NCBI GenBank assembly: GCA_000434035.1
Contig: FR893523.1
Span: forward strand, 150,297 to 214,296
Source: Clostridium sp. CAG:452
GTDB taxonomy: Bacteria; Bacillota; Clostridia; TANB77; CAG-508
Reading direction: 5' to 3'
DNA: 64,000 nt
Shown here: positions 1 to 7,499 of the stretch, piece by piece
Layout of the letters: the number at the start of each line of letters is the position of its first letter
Numbering within the stretch: position 1 is the stretch's first letter
Translations under genes and position numbers: made by a program
The notes under the pieces: generated by a model
The model's database searches: none
The model's input: the letters and a program-made list of their open reading frames with translations, nothing else
Told to the model about the DNA's origin: nothing

Positions 1-300
1 CCACCGGTAAAGGCGCCAACTAGTCCGTTTTGTTGAACTTTTTCAATAGCTCCTTTTGCTAATAAGTTTCCAAAACCAGTTAAAGGAACAGTTGCACCTG
101 CACCTGCAAAATCGACTAAATGTTGATATATTCCTAATCCTCCGTAGAATTGCACCGCTTGTTACAAATATAACTAAAATTCTTGCTGGTGTCAGCTTTG
201 TTTTATCAATTAAAATTTGACCAATAATACAAATTAATCCTCCAACAACAAAAGCTTTTAAAAGCATAACCCAATTTAAATTATTAAAAAAATCTTGCAT
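1..300 (-). CDS. spoVAE: Stage V sporulation protein AE, partial, with +1 shift at CGGA
   Basis: SpoVAE is a small membrane protein of the SpoVA channel that moves dipicolinic acid into the forespore and out on germination. The start is ATG at 300 with AAAGGA upstream. Codons 1-52 give a hydrophobic SpoVAE N-terminus ending TPARILVIFVTSGAIL. Codon 53 is CGG (144-142) and frame 0 then becomes nonsense and stops. Dropping the C gives GGLGIYQHLVDFAGAGATVP and onward LTGFG, a clear SpoVAE match that runs off the window edge still open. The C-terminus is outside the window. It is third in the usual spoVAC-spoVAD-spoVAE order. A real pseudogene is possible, but five other breaks of the same form argue for recoding. 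Confidence 0.9.
141..144 (-). other. +1 recoding site CGGA in spoVAE
   Basis: Frame-0 codons read ATT CTA CGG AGG; homology resumes if the C is skipped: ATT CTA (C) GGA GGA TTA. The shifted codon encodes the first Gly of a Gly-Gly pair in the SpoVAE family. CGG is codon 53 counted from the ATG. Confidence 0.85.
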
Positions 301-334
301 TTATATTACATCCTTTCTGTAAATTGAAATTTGT

Positions 335-1339
335 TTAAATTTCTATAGAAATCGCATGTGCAATTCCAGGAATTGATTCGCCTTGTTGTGAAGAAGTTGC
401 GTTTGTAAGCGCACCTGTTGCAATTAAAAGAATTTTTTTTATTTTCTTTTGCTTTAATTGATTGAATAGATAGCCAGAAAATACACTAGCACAACAAGCA
501 CAACCAGAACCTCCAGAATGGGTATCTTGGTTTTCCTTATCAAAAATCATTACTCCACAATCATTGTAATTATTTTTAATGTTATAACCTTTAGCTTGGC
601 ATAGTTCTATTGAAATTTCTTTACCAATATAGCCTAAATCACCAGAAAATATTCCATCATAATAACTTGGATTTCTACCGGTATCTTTAAAATGTGTAAC
701 TAAAGTGTCTACAAAAGCAGGCGCCATAGCAGCTCCCATATTGTTTGCATCTTTTATTCCCATATCAACTATTTTACCAGTAGTTATACTTGTAATAAAA
801 GGACCTTGACCTGTTTTAGAAATTATTGCAGAACCCGAACCTGTAACAGTCCATTGAGATGAAGGAGGCCTTTGATTTCCAAGCTCTAAAGGAAATCTAA
901 ATTGCTTTTCTGCACTACAAAAATGGCTAGAAGCAGCACAAAGAATATTACTTGCACCATTACCATCAATAAAAACAGAACCCAAGCTTAAAGCTTCTAC
1001 AAAAGTAGAACAAGCCCCAAAAATTCCGAAAAAAGGAATGTTCAAGTCTCTTAATCCAAAACTAGAAGATATACACTGGTTAAGTAAATCACCTGCAAAA
1101 CAATAATCTATTTGATCTACAGGTATCTTTGATTTTATAATACTTAAGTTTACGGTTTCTTTTATAATTTTGCTTTCAGCCTTTTCCCATGTTTTTTCTC
1201 CCCAAAATTCATCTTCTAAACATTTATCAAAATACTTAGCAAGAGGTCCATCGGCTTCTTTTGGACCAACAATACAAGCGGTATCTAATATTGTTATTGG
1301 ATTATCAAATTTAATTGTTTGAGAACCTATTTTTTTCAT
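335..1339 (-). CDS. spoVAD: Stage V sporulation protein AD
   Basis: SpoVAD is a soluble, thiolase-fold protein that binds dipicolinic acid at the spore inner membrane and works with SpoVAC and SpoVAE in DPA uptake. The 334-residue protein has the expected family length and starts MKKIGSQTIKFDN. It carries typical segments such as ILDTACIVGPKEADGPL near the N-terminus and SGGSGCACCASVFSGY near residue 275. GGAGGT lies just upstream of the ATG at 1339. It lies between spoVAC and spoVAE with about 30-bp gaps, so one transcript is likely, probably forespore-expressed as in related bacteria (family knowledge, not read from the promoter). There is no frame break and no in-frame CGG. Confidence 0.95.
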   Translation of the reverse strand: MKKIGSQTIKFDNPITILDTACIVGPKEADGPLAKYFDKCLEDEFWGEKTWEKAESKIIKETVNLSIIKSKIPVDQIDYCFAGDLLNQCISSSFGLRDLNIPFFGIFGACSTFVEALSLGSVFIDGNGASNILCAASSHFCSAEKQFRFPLELGNQRPPSSQWTVTGSGSAIISKTGQGPFITSITTGKIVDMGIKDANNMGAAMAPAFVDTLVTHFKDTGRNPSYYDGIFSGDLGYIGKEISIELCQAKGYNIKNNYNDCGVMIFDKENQDTHSGGSGCACCASVFSGYLFNQLKQKKIKKILLIATGALTNATSSQQGESIPGIAHAISIEI

Positions 1340-1371
1340 ATTATACCTCCAAATAATTATATAAAATTTGC

Positions 1372-1836
1372 TTATACTAATGTTATGGCTTGTGTATTAA
1401 AAATCAAATACACTATTCCAATTAAAATTGATGTGGAAATTCCGTATACCAAAACTGGACCTGCGACAGTAAACATTTTTGCACCTACTCCCATAACATA
1501 ACCTTCCGATTTATATTCCATTGCAGGAGAAACTATTGAGTTTGCAAAACCTGTAATAGGAACAAGAGAACCAGCACCAGCAAATTTTCCTATTTTGTTA
1601 AAAACATTAAGTGCTGTTAGAAATGCACTTAAGAATATTAATAAAATGGAAACAATTGTAGAGCTTATATCTTGCGACAAACCTCTAAATTTACAAATCT
1701 CCATTATAAATTGCCCAATGCTACAAATTAAACCACCAACCCAAAATGCATTTAAACAATTTTTCCAAATTGGAGAATTTGGTGATTTTTTATTAACATA
1801 TTCTTGATATTCTTTTTGAGTATTAATTGGTTCCAT
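1372..1836 (-). CDS. spoVAC: Stage V sporulation protein AC
   Basis: SpoVAC is the membrane protein of the SpoVA complex, described in Bacillus as a mechanosensitive DPA channel. The 154 residues contain several hydrophobic segments (about 28-50, 58-80, 84-110, 122-148) and family motifs such as GGLICSIGQ and GKFAGAGSLVPITGFANS, which is related in pattern to the SpoVAE AGAGATVPLTGFG motif. The start ATG at 1836 has AGGAGG upstream, and this site overlaps the stop of the dodecin gene, so the two are translationally close. No frame break. Confidence 0.95.
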   Translation of the reverse strand: MEPINTQKEYQEYVNKKSPNSPIWKNCLNAFWVGGLICSIGQFIMEICKFRGLSQDISSTIVSILLIFLSAFLTALNVFNKIGKFAGAGSLVPITGFANSIVSPAMEYKSEGYVMGVGAKMFTVAGPVLVYGISTSILIGIVYLIFNTQAITLV

Positions 1837-1847
1837 ATTTTCCTCCT

Positions 1848-2060
1848 TTAAATTCTATTTTCATCTACGCTAAATGTAAGATCAATGGTAGAATAATATT
1901 CTATTATTTTGTTACCATCTATTTTTGCTTTTTGCTCTAAAACAGTAACAGATGAGATGTAATCTATTGTCTTAGAAGCTTCCAATATTGTTTTGGTAAT
2001 TGCATCTTTCCATGAAACATTAGAAATACCAGTTAATTTTAAATGCTTTTCAATTGCCAT
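1848..2060 (-). CDS. Dodecin family protein
   Basis: A 70-residue protein resembling dodecins, small dodecameric flavin-binding proteins thought to store or buffer flavin. Visible signs are the start AIEKHLKLTGISNVSWKDAI (the dodecin G-x-S-x-x-S-W-x-D-A pattern), the helix TILEASKTIDYI and the strand VTVLEQKAKIDGNKIIEY. The ATG at 2060 is chosen because GGAGGT lies 10 nt upstream; longer in-frame extensions have no such site. It is the first gene of the leftward run into spoVAC. A dodecin leading a spoVA operon is somewhat unusual. Confidence 0.8.
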   Translation of the reverse strand: MAIEKHLKLTGISNVSWKDAITKTILEASKTIDYISSVTVLEQKAKIDGNKIIEYYSTIDLTFSVDENRI

Positions 2061-2146
2061 AATTAATAAAACCTCCGAAAATAATATAATAATATAATTT
2101 CCTGAAATACTAAAAATATGCAAAAAATATATGTTTTAAATTAATA

Positions 2147-2179
2147 TTACAATTAGATTACAATTAGATTACAATTAAT
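2147..2179. repeat. Three tandem 11-bp repeats in a divergent intergenic region
   Basis: TTACAATTAGA occurs at 2147-2157 and 2158-2168, and TTACAATTAAT at 2169-2179. The 11-bp period is about one helical turn. The block lies in the 278-bp gap (2061-2338) between the divergent dodecin/spoVA and pilus operons, so a regulator-binding array is possible. Confidence 0.6.
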
Positions 2180-2188
2180 CCAAAAATA

Positions 2189-2242
2189 TTGACTTTTAAA
2201 GACTATATTATAAAATATACGTAAAGAAAATTTGGTTATAAT
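2189..2242 (+). promoter_or_regulatory. Candidate promoters for the pilus operon
   Basis: TTGACT at 2189-2194 is followed after 16 bp by TAAAAT (2211-2216). A second -10-like TATAAT lies at 2237-2242 but lacks a clear -35. Both face pilM, about 100-130 bp upstream of its start, just after the 11-bp repeats. AT-richness makes false -10 boxes likely. Confidence 0.4.
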
Positions 2243-2338
2243 AGTATATTTTGGGCAAACATTAAAAAAATTCAAGTTTAACAAGATAAAATATTGTAAA
2301 TTATAAATATTAGAAAAAATAAAACTAAGGAGAAGAAA

Positions 2339-3976
2339 ATGCAAAGCTGTTTAGGTCTTTATATAGAAAATAATATAATTAAATATGCAAAAACTTCAAA
2401 AGAACGTGAAACAGTGAAAGTAGAATCATATGGAGTAAAATTTTATGATGATTTAGAAAAAGCAATAAAACAAATTGTAACTGAAACATTTAGTTTTAAA
2501 ACTCCAATAAGTACAAATTTAGCAGATGAACAATACACATATGCTAATGTATTTAGCTTGCTTAACAAAAAAGACCTAGAAAAAGCAATAGGTACAGAGT
2601 TCGACTATTTTTGTAATGAAAAAGGAAAAAACAGAAATGCTACAGAATATAGAAGATTGCTATTAGATAATTATGATGATAAAGACAAAACCGGAGTCCT
2701 ATATGCTTATGTTGATAAATCAAGCATTGTAAGCAGATTACAATCACTAGATGGCTATAGAGTAAATACAATAATTCCTTTACCTATTGCAATAAAATCA
2801 CTAAATAATTTTGCAGATAAAAGAAATAGTCTAATAATAAATATAGAAGAAGAAACAAGCTTTACTACAATAGTTAATGGTAAGATTTATAGAATAAATA
2901 AAATTGAAGATGGTATGAAACAAATATTAGATTCTATATCATTGAAAGAAAATTCATATGCAAAAGCATATGAAATATGTAAAAATACAACGATATATAC
3001 ATCTGAGGGACAAGGACTTCAATCAGAGGAAAATGAATATTTAGAAGAAATTGTGCCAAGATTGTATAACATAGTAGAAAAAGCAAAAGAAATAATGATT
3101 GAAAACGAAATAGAAATAGAAGATATATATATAACAGGATCTGCAAGTATAATAAACAATATAGATTTATATTTTCAAGAGAATTTTCCGGACAAAAAAT
3201 GTGAAATTTTAACACCATTTTTTGCCTCAAAGAGCAATTTAAAAATAAACATAAAAGATTATATAGAAGTGAATTCAGCGATTGCATTATCATTAGAAGG
3301 ACTAGGAATAGGAACAAAAGAAGCAAACTTTAAACATAATGGAAAATTAGAAGGATTACTAACACTAGATGTTGGGGGGAATTCTAAAAACAAAGCTTCT
3401 AGTGCAACAAAAGGAAAATCTAGCAAATTGGCTAATTTATTGAAACTAGATTTTAATGAAGGGCTAGACAACACAGAAAGATGGCTACTTAGAACTGCAA
3501 TAGCAATTTTATTATTAATAGCTGTTTATATTTCATTTGAAAAAGTATTGATGTCACAAATAAACAAAAAAGATAAAGAAGTTCAAGGATTTATAGATGA
3601 TTCTCAAGCAAAAATAGCACAAGTAGAAGAATATACAAATTTATTAAACACTAGAAAAGGAGAATATCAATCTTTAGTTGAGCAAATTGATAAGCAAAAT
3701 GAAAGAATTTCGGAAATAAATGCAAAGAAAAATGCAATTCCTAATTTATTAAATAAAATAATGTTTGTAATACCAAAAGAAGTTCAACTAATATCTATTA
3801 CAAATACAACAGGAAAAACAATACAAATAGAAGCACAAGCAAAAAAATATGAACAATTAGGTTACTTTATTGCAGGTATAAAGAATGAGGGAATTTTAAT
3901 TGATGTAACTTCAACAGCAGGAACAAAAACATCTGAATTAGTTAAAGTTACAATAACAGGAAACTTAAATTATTAA
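2339..3976 (+). CDS. pilM: PilM-PilN fusion, type IV pilus inner-membrane platform
   Basis: A 545-residue protein that joins two normally separate pilus assembly proteins. Residues 1 to about 330 resemble the actin-fold ATPase-like PilM (N-terminal SCLGLYIENNIIKYAK; later INIEEETSFTTIVNG and an ITGSAS segment). After a linker, about residues 382-401 form one membrane helix (WLLRTAIAILLLIAVYISF), followed by a coiled coil (about 401-470) and a PilN-like C-terminal domain ending VKVTITGNLNY. In most systems PilM is cytoplasmic and docks on the N-terminus of PilN, so a fusion makes structural sense. ATG at 2339 follows AAGGAGAAGAAA. It heads the pilus operon. Confidence 0.8.
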   Translation: MQSCLGLYIENNIIKYAKTSKERETVKVESYGVKFYDDLEKAIKQIVTETFSFKTPISTNLADEQYTYANVFSLLNKKDLEKAIGTEFDYFCNEKGKNRNATEYRRLLLDNYDDKDKTGVLYAYVDKSSIVSRLQSLDGYRVNTIIPLPIAIKSLNNFADKRNSLIINIEEETSFTTIVNGKIYRINKIEDGMKQILDSISLKENSYAKAYEICKNTTIYTSEGQGLQSEENEYLEEIVPRLYNIVEKAKEIMIENEIEIEDIYITGSASIINNIDLYFQENFPDKKCEILTPFFASKSNLKINIKDYIEVNSAIALSLEGLGIGTKEANFKHNGKLEGLLTLDVGGNSKNKASSATKGKSSKLANLLKLDFNEGLDNTERWLLRTAIAILLLIAVYISFEKVLMSQINKKDKEVQGFIDDSQAKIAQVEEYTNLLNTRKGEYQSLVEQIDKQNERISEINAKKNAIPNLLNKIMFVIPKEVQLISITNTTGKTIQIEAQAKKYEQLGYFIAGIKNEGILIDVTSTAGTKTSELVKVTITGNLNY

Positions 3977-3995
3977 TATAAAAGAGGAGTAGGTT

Positions 3996-4766
3996 GTGAA
4001 AAAAATATTAATTTCAATTATAATAATATTGTTAATTGGATTGGGATATACAATAGGGGTAAAAAGCTTAAGTATTGGACAATTAAAACTGGAAAGTGTA
4101 GGCGATATAAAAAATGCTAGTGCTAACTTGGATCAAAAATTCAATACAAGCAAAGAAATTTCAGCTAAAACTTATCCAAAATCAATAGAAGATTTAGATA
4201 AAGTAGTTAGAGATTTAAAAACTGCTAAACAACAATATCAGGCAAAAACTTTAAACAATCCAGATGTTCAATCGAATTTAGGAATAATACAAGTAGAAAA
4301 ATATAATATAGAATATTTATGGACAATTATAGGAAATTATGCAACAAAAAATGGTGTAAAACTTACACTTGATATTAAATCTACAAGTGCACAAGATGTA
4401 TACAATTTAAACTTTAGTTTAGAAGGAAAATATATAGGAATTACAGATTTTATATACAGCTTAGAAGATGATAGTGAACTAAAATTTGAAATAAAAGATT
4501 TTAAAATATCATCAGATAAAATAACAACAAAAAATACAGCTACAAATGTAACAGATAATGAAGTAGCAAGTAATGAAAACGGAGACAATCAGGAAAGTAA
4601 TAATACAGTAAATGATAATTCTAAGACTAATAGCAATAGCACAAATACAAACCAACAAGATACCACAGCAAATAATAGCCAAGACAATGCTGAATCAAAA
4701 GGTGATGGTATTACATTATATGCTACATTTACAGTAGAAAATGTAGGTATAAATTTAAATGAATAA
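3996..4766 (+). CDS. pilO: PilO-like type IV pilus assembly protein
   Basis: A 256-residue bitopic protein: short cytoplasmic start, one membrane helix (about 3-20), a coiled-coil region (about 45-85) and a PilO-like fold up to about residue 165. A Ser/Asn/Thr-rich low-complexity stretch follows (about 180-235), then a final strand-rich tail (ITLYATFTVENVGINL). The low-complexity insert is unusual for PilO. PilO would pair with the PilN half of the upstream fusion. The start is GTG at 3996 after GAGGAG. It is assigned mainly from position, topology and the downstream PilP-like gene. Confidence 0.65.
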   Translation: MKKILISIIIILLIGLGYTIGVKSLSIGQLKLESVGDIKNASANLDQKFNTSKEISAKTYPKSIEDLDKVVRDLKTAKQQYQAKTLNNPDVQSNLGIIQVEKYNIEYLWTIIGNYATKNGVKLTLDIKSTSAQDVYNLNFSLEGKYIGITDFIYSLEDDSELKFEIKDFKISSDKITTKNTATNVTDNEVASNENGDNQESNNTVNDNSKTNSNSTNTNQQDTTANNSQDNAESKGDGITLYATFTVENVGINLNE

Positions 4767-4779
4767 TGTGGAGGAAAGA

Positions 4780-5217
4780 ATGGCAAAGACAGTTATAAAA
4801 GAAATTTTTATATTTTTATTGCTACTTTTAGTAGTAGCACTTGTGCTAGGAATAATGTTTTATGATTATATACCTAATAATAAAACTGTACCTACGGCTT
4901 TAAAACAATATGAATTAGCGCCAGAGGCACAAGAAGAGTTAAATGAAACAATGAGTAGAAGTAGCGAGAATATTGTAAAAACATATTATATAGACAGTTC
5001 AGATTTAAGTGCATATGCAAGCACAAAAGACTATAATAAAGGAAAAGTAAATCCATTTGAAGATTATACTTCTGAAAATACAAAAAATAATACAAATACA
5101 AGTAGTAATACAAACACAACAAATAAAAAAAATACAAATATAACAGAAAATAAAACAACAAATACAGTAGATAGAAATGAGGATTTTACAGGAGGACAAG
5201 GTGGCAAAACAAGATAA
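4780..5217 (+). CDS. PilP-like membrane-anchored pilus accessory protein
   Basis: A 145-residue protein with an N-terminal membrane helix (about 8-27) and an extracytoplasmic region containing KGKVNPFEDY, which recalls the R-x-D-P-F segment of PilP. The C-terminal third is Asn/Thr-rich and probably disordered. ATG at 4780 is preferred because GGAGG lies 5 nt upstream; an earlier in-frame ATG at 4759 overlaps the end of pilO without a ribosome site. Placement after the PilM-N-O-like genes supports a PilP-like role, but the family match is weak. Confidence 0.5.
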   Translation: MAKTVIKEIFIFLLLLLVVALVLGIMFYDYIPNNKTVPTALKQYELAPEAQEELNETMSRSSENIVKTYYIDSSDLSAYASTKDYNKGKVNPFEDYTSENTKNNTNTSSNTNTTNKKNTNITENKTTNTVDRNEDFTGGQGGKTR

Positions 5218-5327
5218 TTTTACCACACAAACTTTTCTATAGAGAAAAGAAATTATAACTTTAGGTAATATTTATATATATATAAATATATACAAACAAA
5301 TTAAAAAATAAAGGAGGGGAACAAAAG

Positions 5328-5555
5328 ATGAGAGGACAAAAAGGTATTACATTAGTTGCTTTAGTAATAACAATAATTGTAATGTTAATATTAGTAGGTG
5401 TTTCTGTAACAGTTGCTATTAACGGAGGATTATTTGATAAAGCAAAAGGAGGAGCAACAGGTACACAAGAAGCAGCAAATGCAGAAAGAAACTTATCAAA
5501 TGGAAAAGTAATGATCGATGGTAATGAACACAATGTTACAGACTTTGCACTATAA
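5328..5555 (+). CDS. Type IV pilin (short prepilin)
   Basis: A 75-residue prepilin. The leader MRGQKG ends in the Gly before the cleavage site, followed by ITLVALVITIIVMLILVGVS, a typical clostridial pilin N-terminal helix with Leu at position 3 and no Glu5. After the helix comes INGGLFDKAKGG and only about 35 further residues, so the mature pilin would be very small. AGGAGGGG lies 8 nt upstream of the ATG. A 110-bp AT-rich gap precedes it, which may hold its own promoter. It could be the major pilin or a minor one; size alone does not decide. Confidence 0.8.
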   Translation: MRGQKGITLVALVITIIVMLILVGVSVTVAINGGLFDKAKGGATGTQEAANAERNLSNGKVMIDGNEHNVTDFAL

Positions 5556-5586
5556 TCAAAAAGTATTATTAGTTGCGAATTTGCGG

Positions 5587-5611
5587 GGCATATGCATTAT
5601 ATGTATATGCC
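5587..5611 (+). other. Hairpin between pilin and pilD
   Basis: GGCATATGC (5587-5595), a 7-nt loop, then GTATATGCC (5603-5611) form a 9-bp stem with one G-U pair. No real T-run follows, so it looks more like an mRNA-stabilising hairpin at the pilin 3' end than a full terminator. Confidence 0.5.
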
Positions 5612-5649
5612 TAAAAATCTATTAAGGGAAGATAAAAGGAGAAATAATA

Positions 5650-6453
5650 TTGGAAGCCATAATATATATAACAATTTTTATAATAGGAACATTATTTGGA
5701 AGCTTTTTTACACTTGCAACATATAGAATACCACTAGGGCAAGATATTACACATAAAAGATCATATTGCCCAAATTGTAATCATAGATTAGAGTTTTTAG
5801 ATATGATTCCAATATTTAGTTATATATTTTTAGGCGGAAAATGCAGATATTGTAAACAAAAAATAAAACCAAGATACCTTCTTTTCGAAATCTTTTCCGG
5901 CTTAACATTTTTATTCTTTGCATTATCATTAAAACTTGATATTTTTAGATTTAATATTAATATAATAGCATATCTAGTATATGGACTATTATATATTTCA
6001 ACATTATTTTTAATAGCAGGTATAGAAAACCAAAATCATACAATTTCAAAACCTGTTTTGTTCTTTGGTTTTATAGTTAATGCAATATATATAATATATT
6101 TATATATATTTAAACTTGATATATATAAATATGCTATATATCTAGCAATATTTTTAATAATAGTTTTAATAGATACTATTATTTTAAAGAAAACTGGCAA
6201 ACAAAACTATACAAGTTCGATTTTGTTACTATGTTTTTATATGGCTTTGGCAACAGGAGAAGAAGTAACAATTTTGTCAATTATAACTGCGTTATTAATG
6301 ACAGCAATATCACAAATTGTTATATCAAATAAGGATAATAAAAGCGAAATAATAATGAAAGATCAGAAAAAAATATCAATTGGAACATATTTATGCATAA
6401 GCAATATTGTGTTTTTAATATTACAGAATTTTATTTTGGGAGTTAATATATGA
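5650..6453 (+). CDS. pilD: Prepilin peptidase-like protein (A24 family, catalytic Asp not evident)
   Basis: A 267-residue polytopic membrane protein. Residues about 35-80 form the N-terminal prepilin-peptidase domain with two zinc-type CxxC pairs (CPNC, CRYC) and FLDMIPIFSY and PRYLLFE motifs. Six or so hydrophobic helices follow. Family members carry two catalytic aspartates, the second in a GxGD motif; here GIENQNHTISK stands where the first is expected and no GxGD is seen. It may be a divergent subclass or an inactive relative. The start is TTG at 5650 after AAGGAGA; the stop overlaps the next ATG by 4 bp, indicating coupled translation. Confidence 0.75.
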   Translation: MEAIIYITIFIIGTLFGSFFTLATYRIPLGQDITHKRSYCPNCNHRLEFLDMIPIFSYIFLGGKCRYCKQKIKPRYLLFEIFSGLTFLFFALSLKLDIFRFNINIIAYLVYGLLYISTLFLIAGIENQNHTISKPVLFFGFIVNAIYIIYLYIFKLDIYKYAIYLAIFLIIVLIDTIILKKTGKQNYTSSILLLCFYMALATGEEVTILSIITALLMTAISQIVISNKDNKSEIIMKDQKKISIGTYLCISNIVFLILQNFILGVNI

Positions 6454-7430
6454 AGAGATTTTTAAAAAGCAATAAGGGAATAACTGGTGCAGATGCTGTA
6501 CTTGGCGTTGCATTGGCTATATTGTTTTCTGGAATTATAGCCACACTATCTTATAATATATATGTAACTAGTAGTTCCTTAAAAAGATCATCAAAAGCAT
6601 TGGAATATATAACAAGTACATTTGAATATGTAGCAACTCAATATTATGATAATGTTACAGAAGATAATATAAAGAACTATATTAGTACTAAATTAGATGG
6701 AAAAATATCAATAAATGAGGGGACACCATATAAGGCACAAGTTTCTGTTACCAATTATAATCAAATGGAAGGAAATACAGATAAGCTGGATTTAGTAAAA
6801 GAAATTACAATGTCAGTAACATATAAATTAGGAGATAAAGACCAAACAATAGAAATAAAAACAGCAAAATCAAGAGAAAAACTAGAAGTTCCAAATAAAC
6901 CAGATTTAGATAAAATAGCAATAACAGAAGGACAATATATATATCCAATAAAATATGTAAATGGAAACTGGGAAGTAACTTCTAAAGATGATACTAACTG
7001 GTATGACTATGATAGAGGACTATGGGGTACCGCAGTAGTTACAGCCACTCCAAAATCAATAGGAGATGTAATCACTTATGCAGATGGAACTATATATTTT
7101 TGGGTACCAAGGTTTGAATATAGTCCAAATCCTAATAGTGAAGATAAGTATGTAGTGAACTTTTTATATAAAAATACAAATAAGCGAATTGTAATTAAAA
7201 ATGGAACAACAAAAATAGAGAACAGAGAATTAGAATCTACAGAGAACTCATTACCAAGCCAATTTACAAAGCCTGGAGAATATGGAGACCCTAAGTGGAA
7301 AAATGAAGAACTAACAGGAGTTTGGATTAGAAACGGAGAGTTGGGCGCAGATCCATACAAATATTTAAATAAAAGTAAATACAAAATAGATAATGCAAAA
7401 TACTCTGGAAAGTTATGGCAAAGTAAATAA
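6450..7430 (+). CDS. Large minor pilin / pseudopilin-like protein
   Basis: A 326-residue protein whose N-terminus (KSNKGITGADAVLGVALAIL) has a prepilin-type Gly, then a hydrophobic helix. The extracellular part has a first domain (about 30-150) and a C-terminal domain (about 165-326) with the segment YFWVPRFEY, seen in clostridial surface and phage-tail-like modules. ATGA overlap with pilD suggests the peptidase and its substrate are co-translated. Possible roles are tip pilin or adhesin; the sequence does not decide between them. It is followed by an AT-rich palindromic gap before pilB. Confidence 0.65.
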   Translation: MKRFLKSNKGITGADAVLGVALAILFSGIIATLSYNIYVTSSSLKRSSKALEYITSTFEYVATQYYDNVTEDNIKNYISTKLDGKISINEGTPYKAQVSVTNYNQMEGNTDKLDLVKEITMSVTYKLGDKDQTIEIKTAKSREKLEVPNKPDLDKIAITEGQYIYPIKYVNGNWEVTSKDDTNWYDYDRGLWGTAVVTATPKSIGDVITYADGTIYFWVPRFEYSPNPNSEDKYVVNFLYKNTNKRIVIKNGTTKIENRELESTENSLPSQFTKPGEYGDPKWKNEELTGVWIRNGELGADPYKYLNKSKYKIDNAKYSGKLWQSK

Positions 7431-7499
7431 AATTATATAAAAAAATTAATATATATATTATAATAATATATATAATCATGCAAAAGAGGAGGAACTAAT

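Noticed and set aside
5556..5649. A riboswitch between pilin and pilD
   Set aside because: Only one short hairpin is seen, with no conserved aptamer features I recognise.
7431..7499. A regulatory RNA or terminator before pilB
   Set aside because: The stretch is nearly all A/T with an AT palindrome; it cannot be told from composition.
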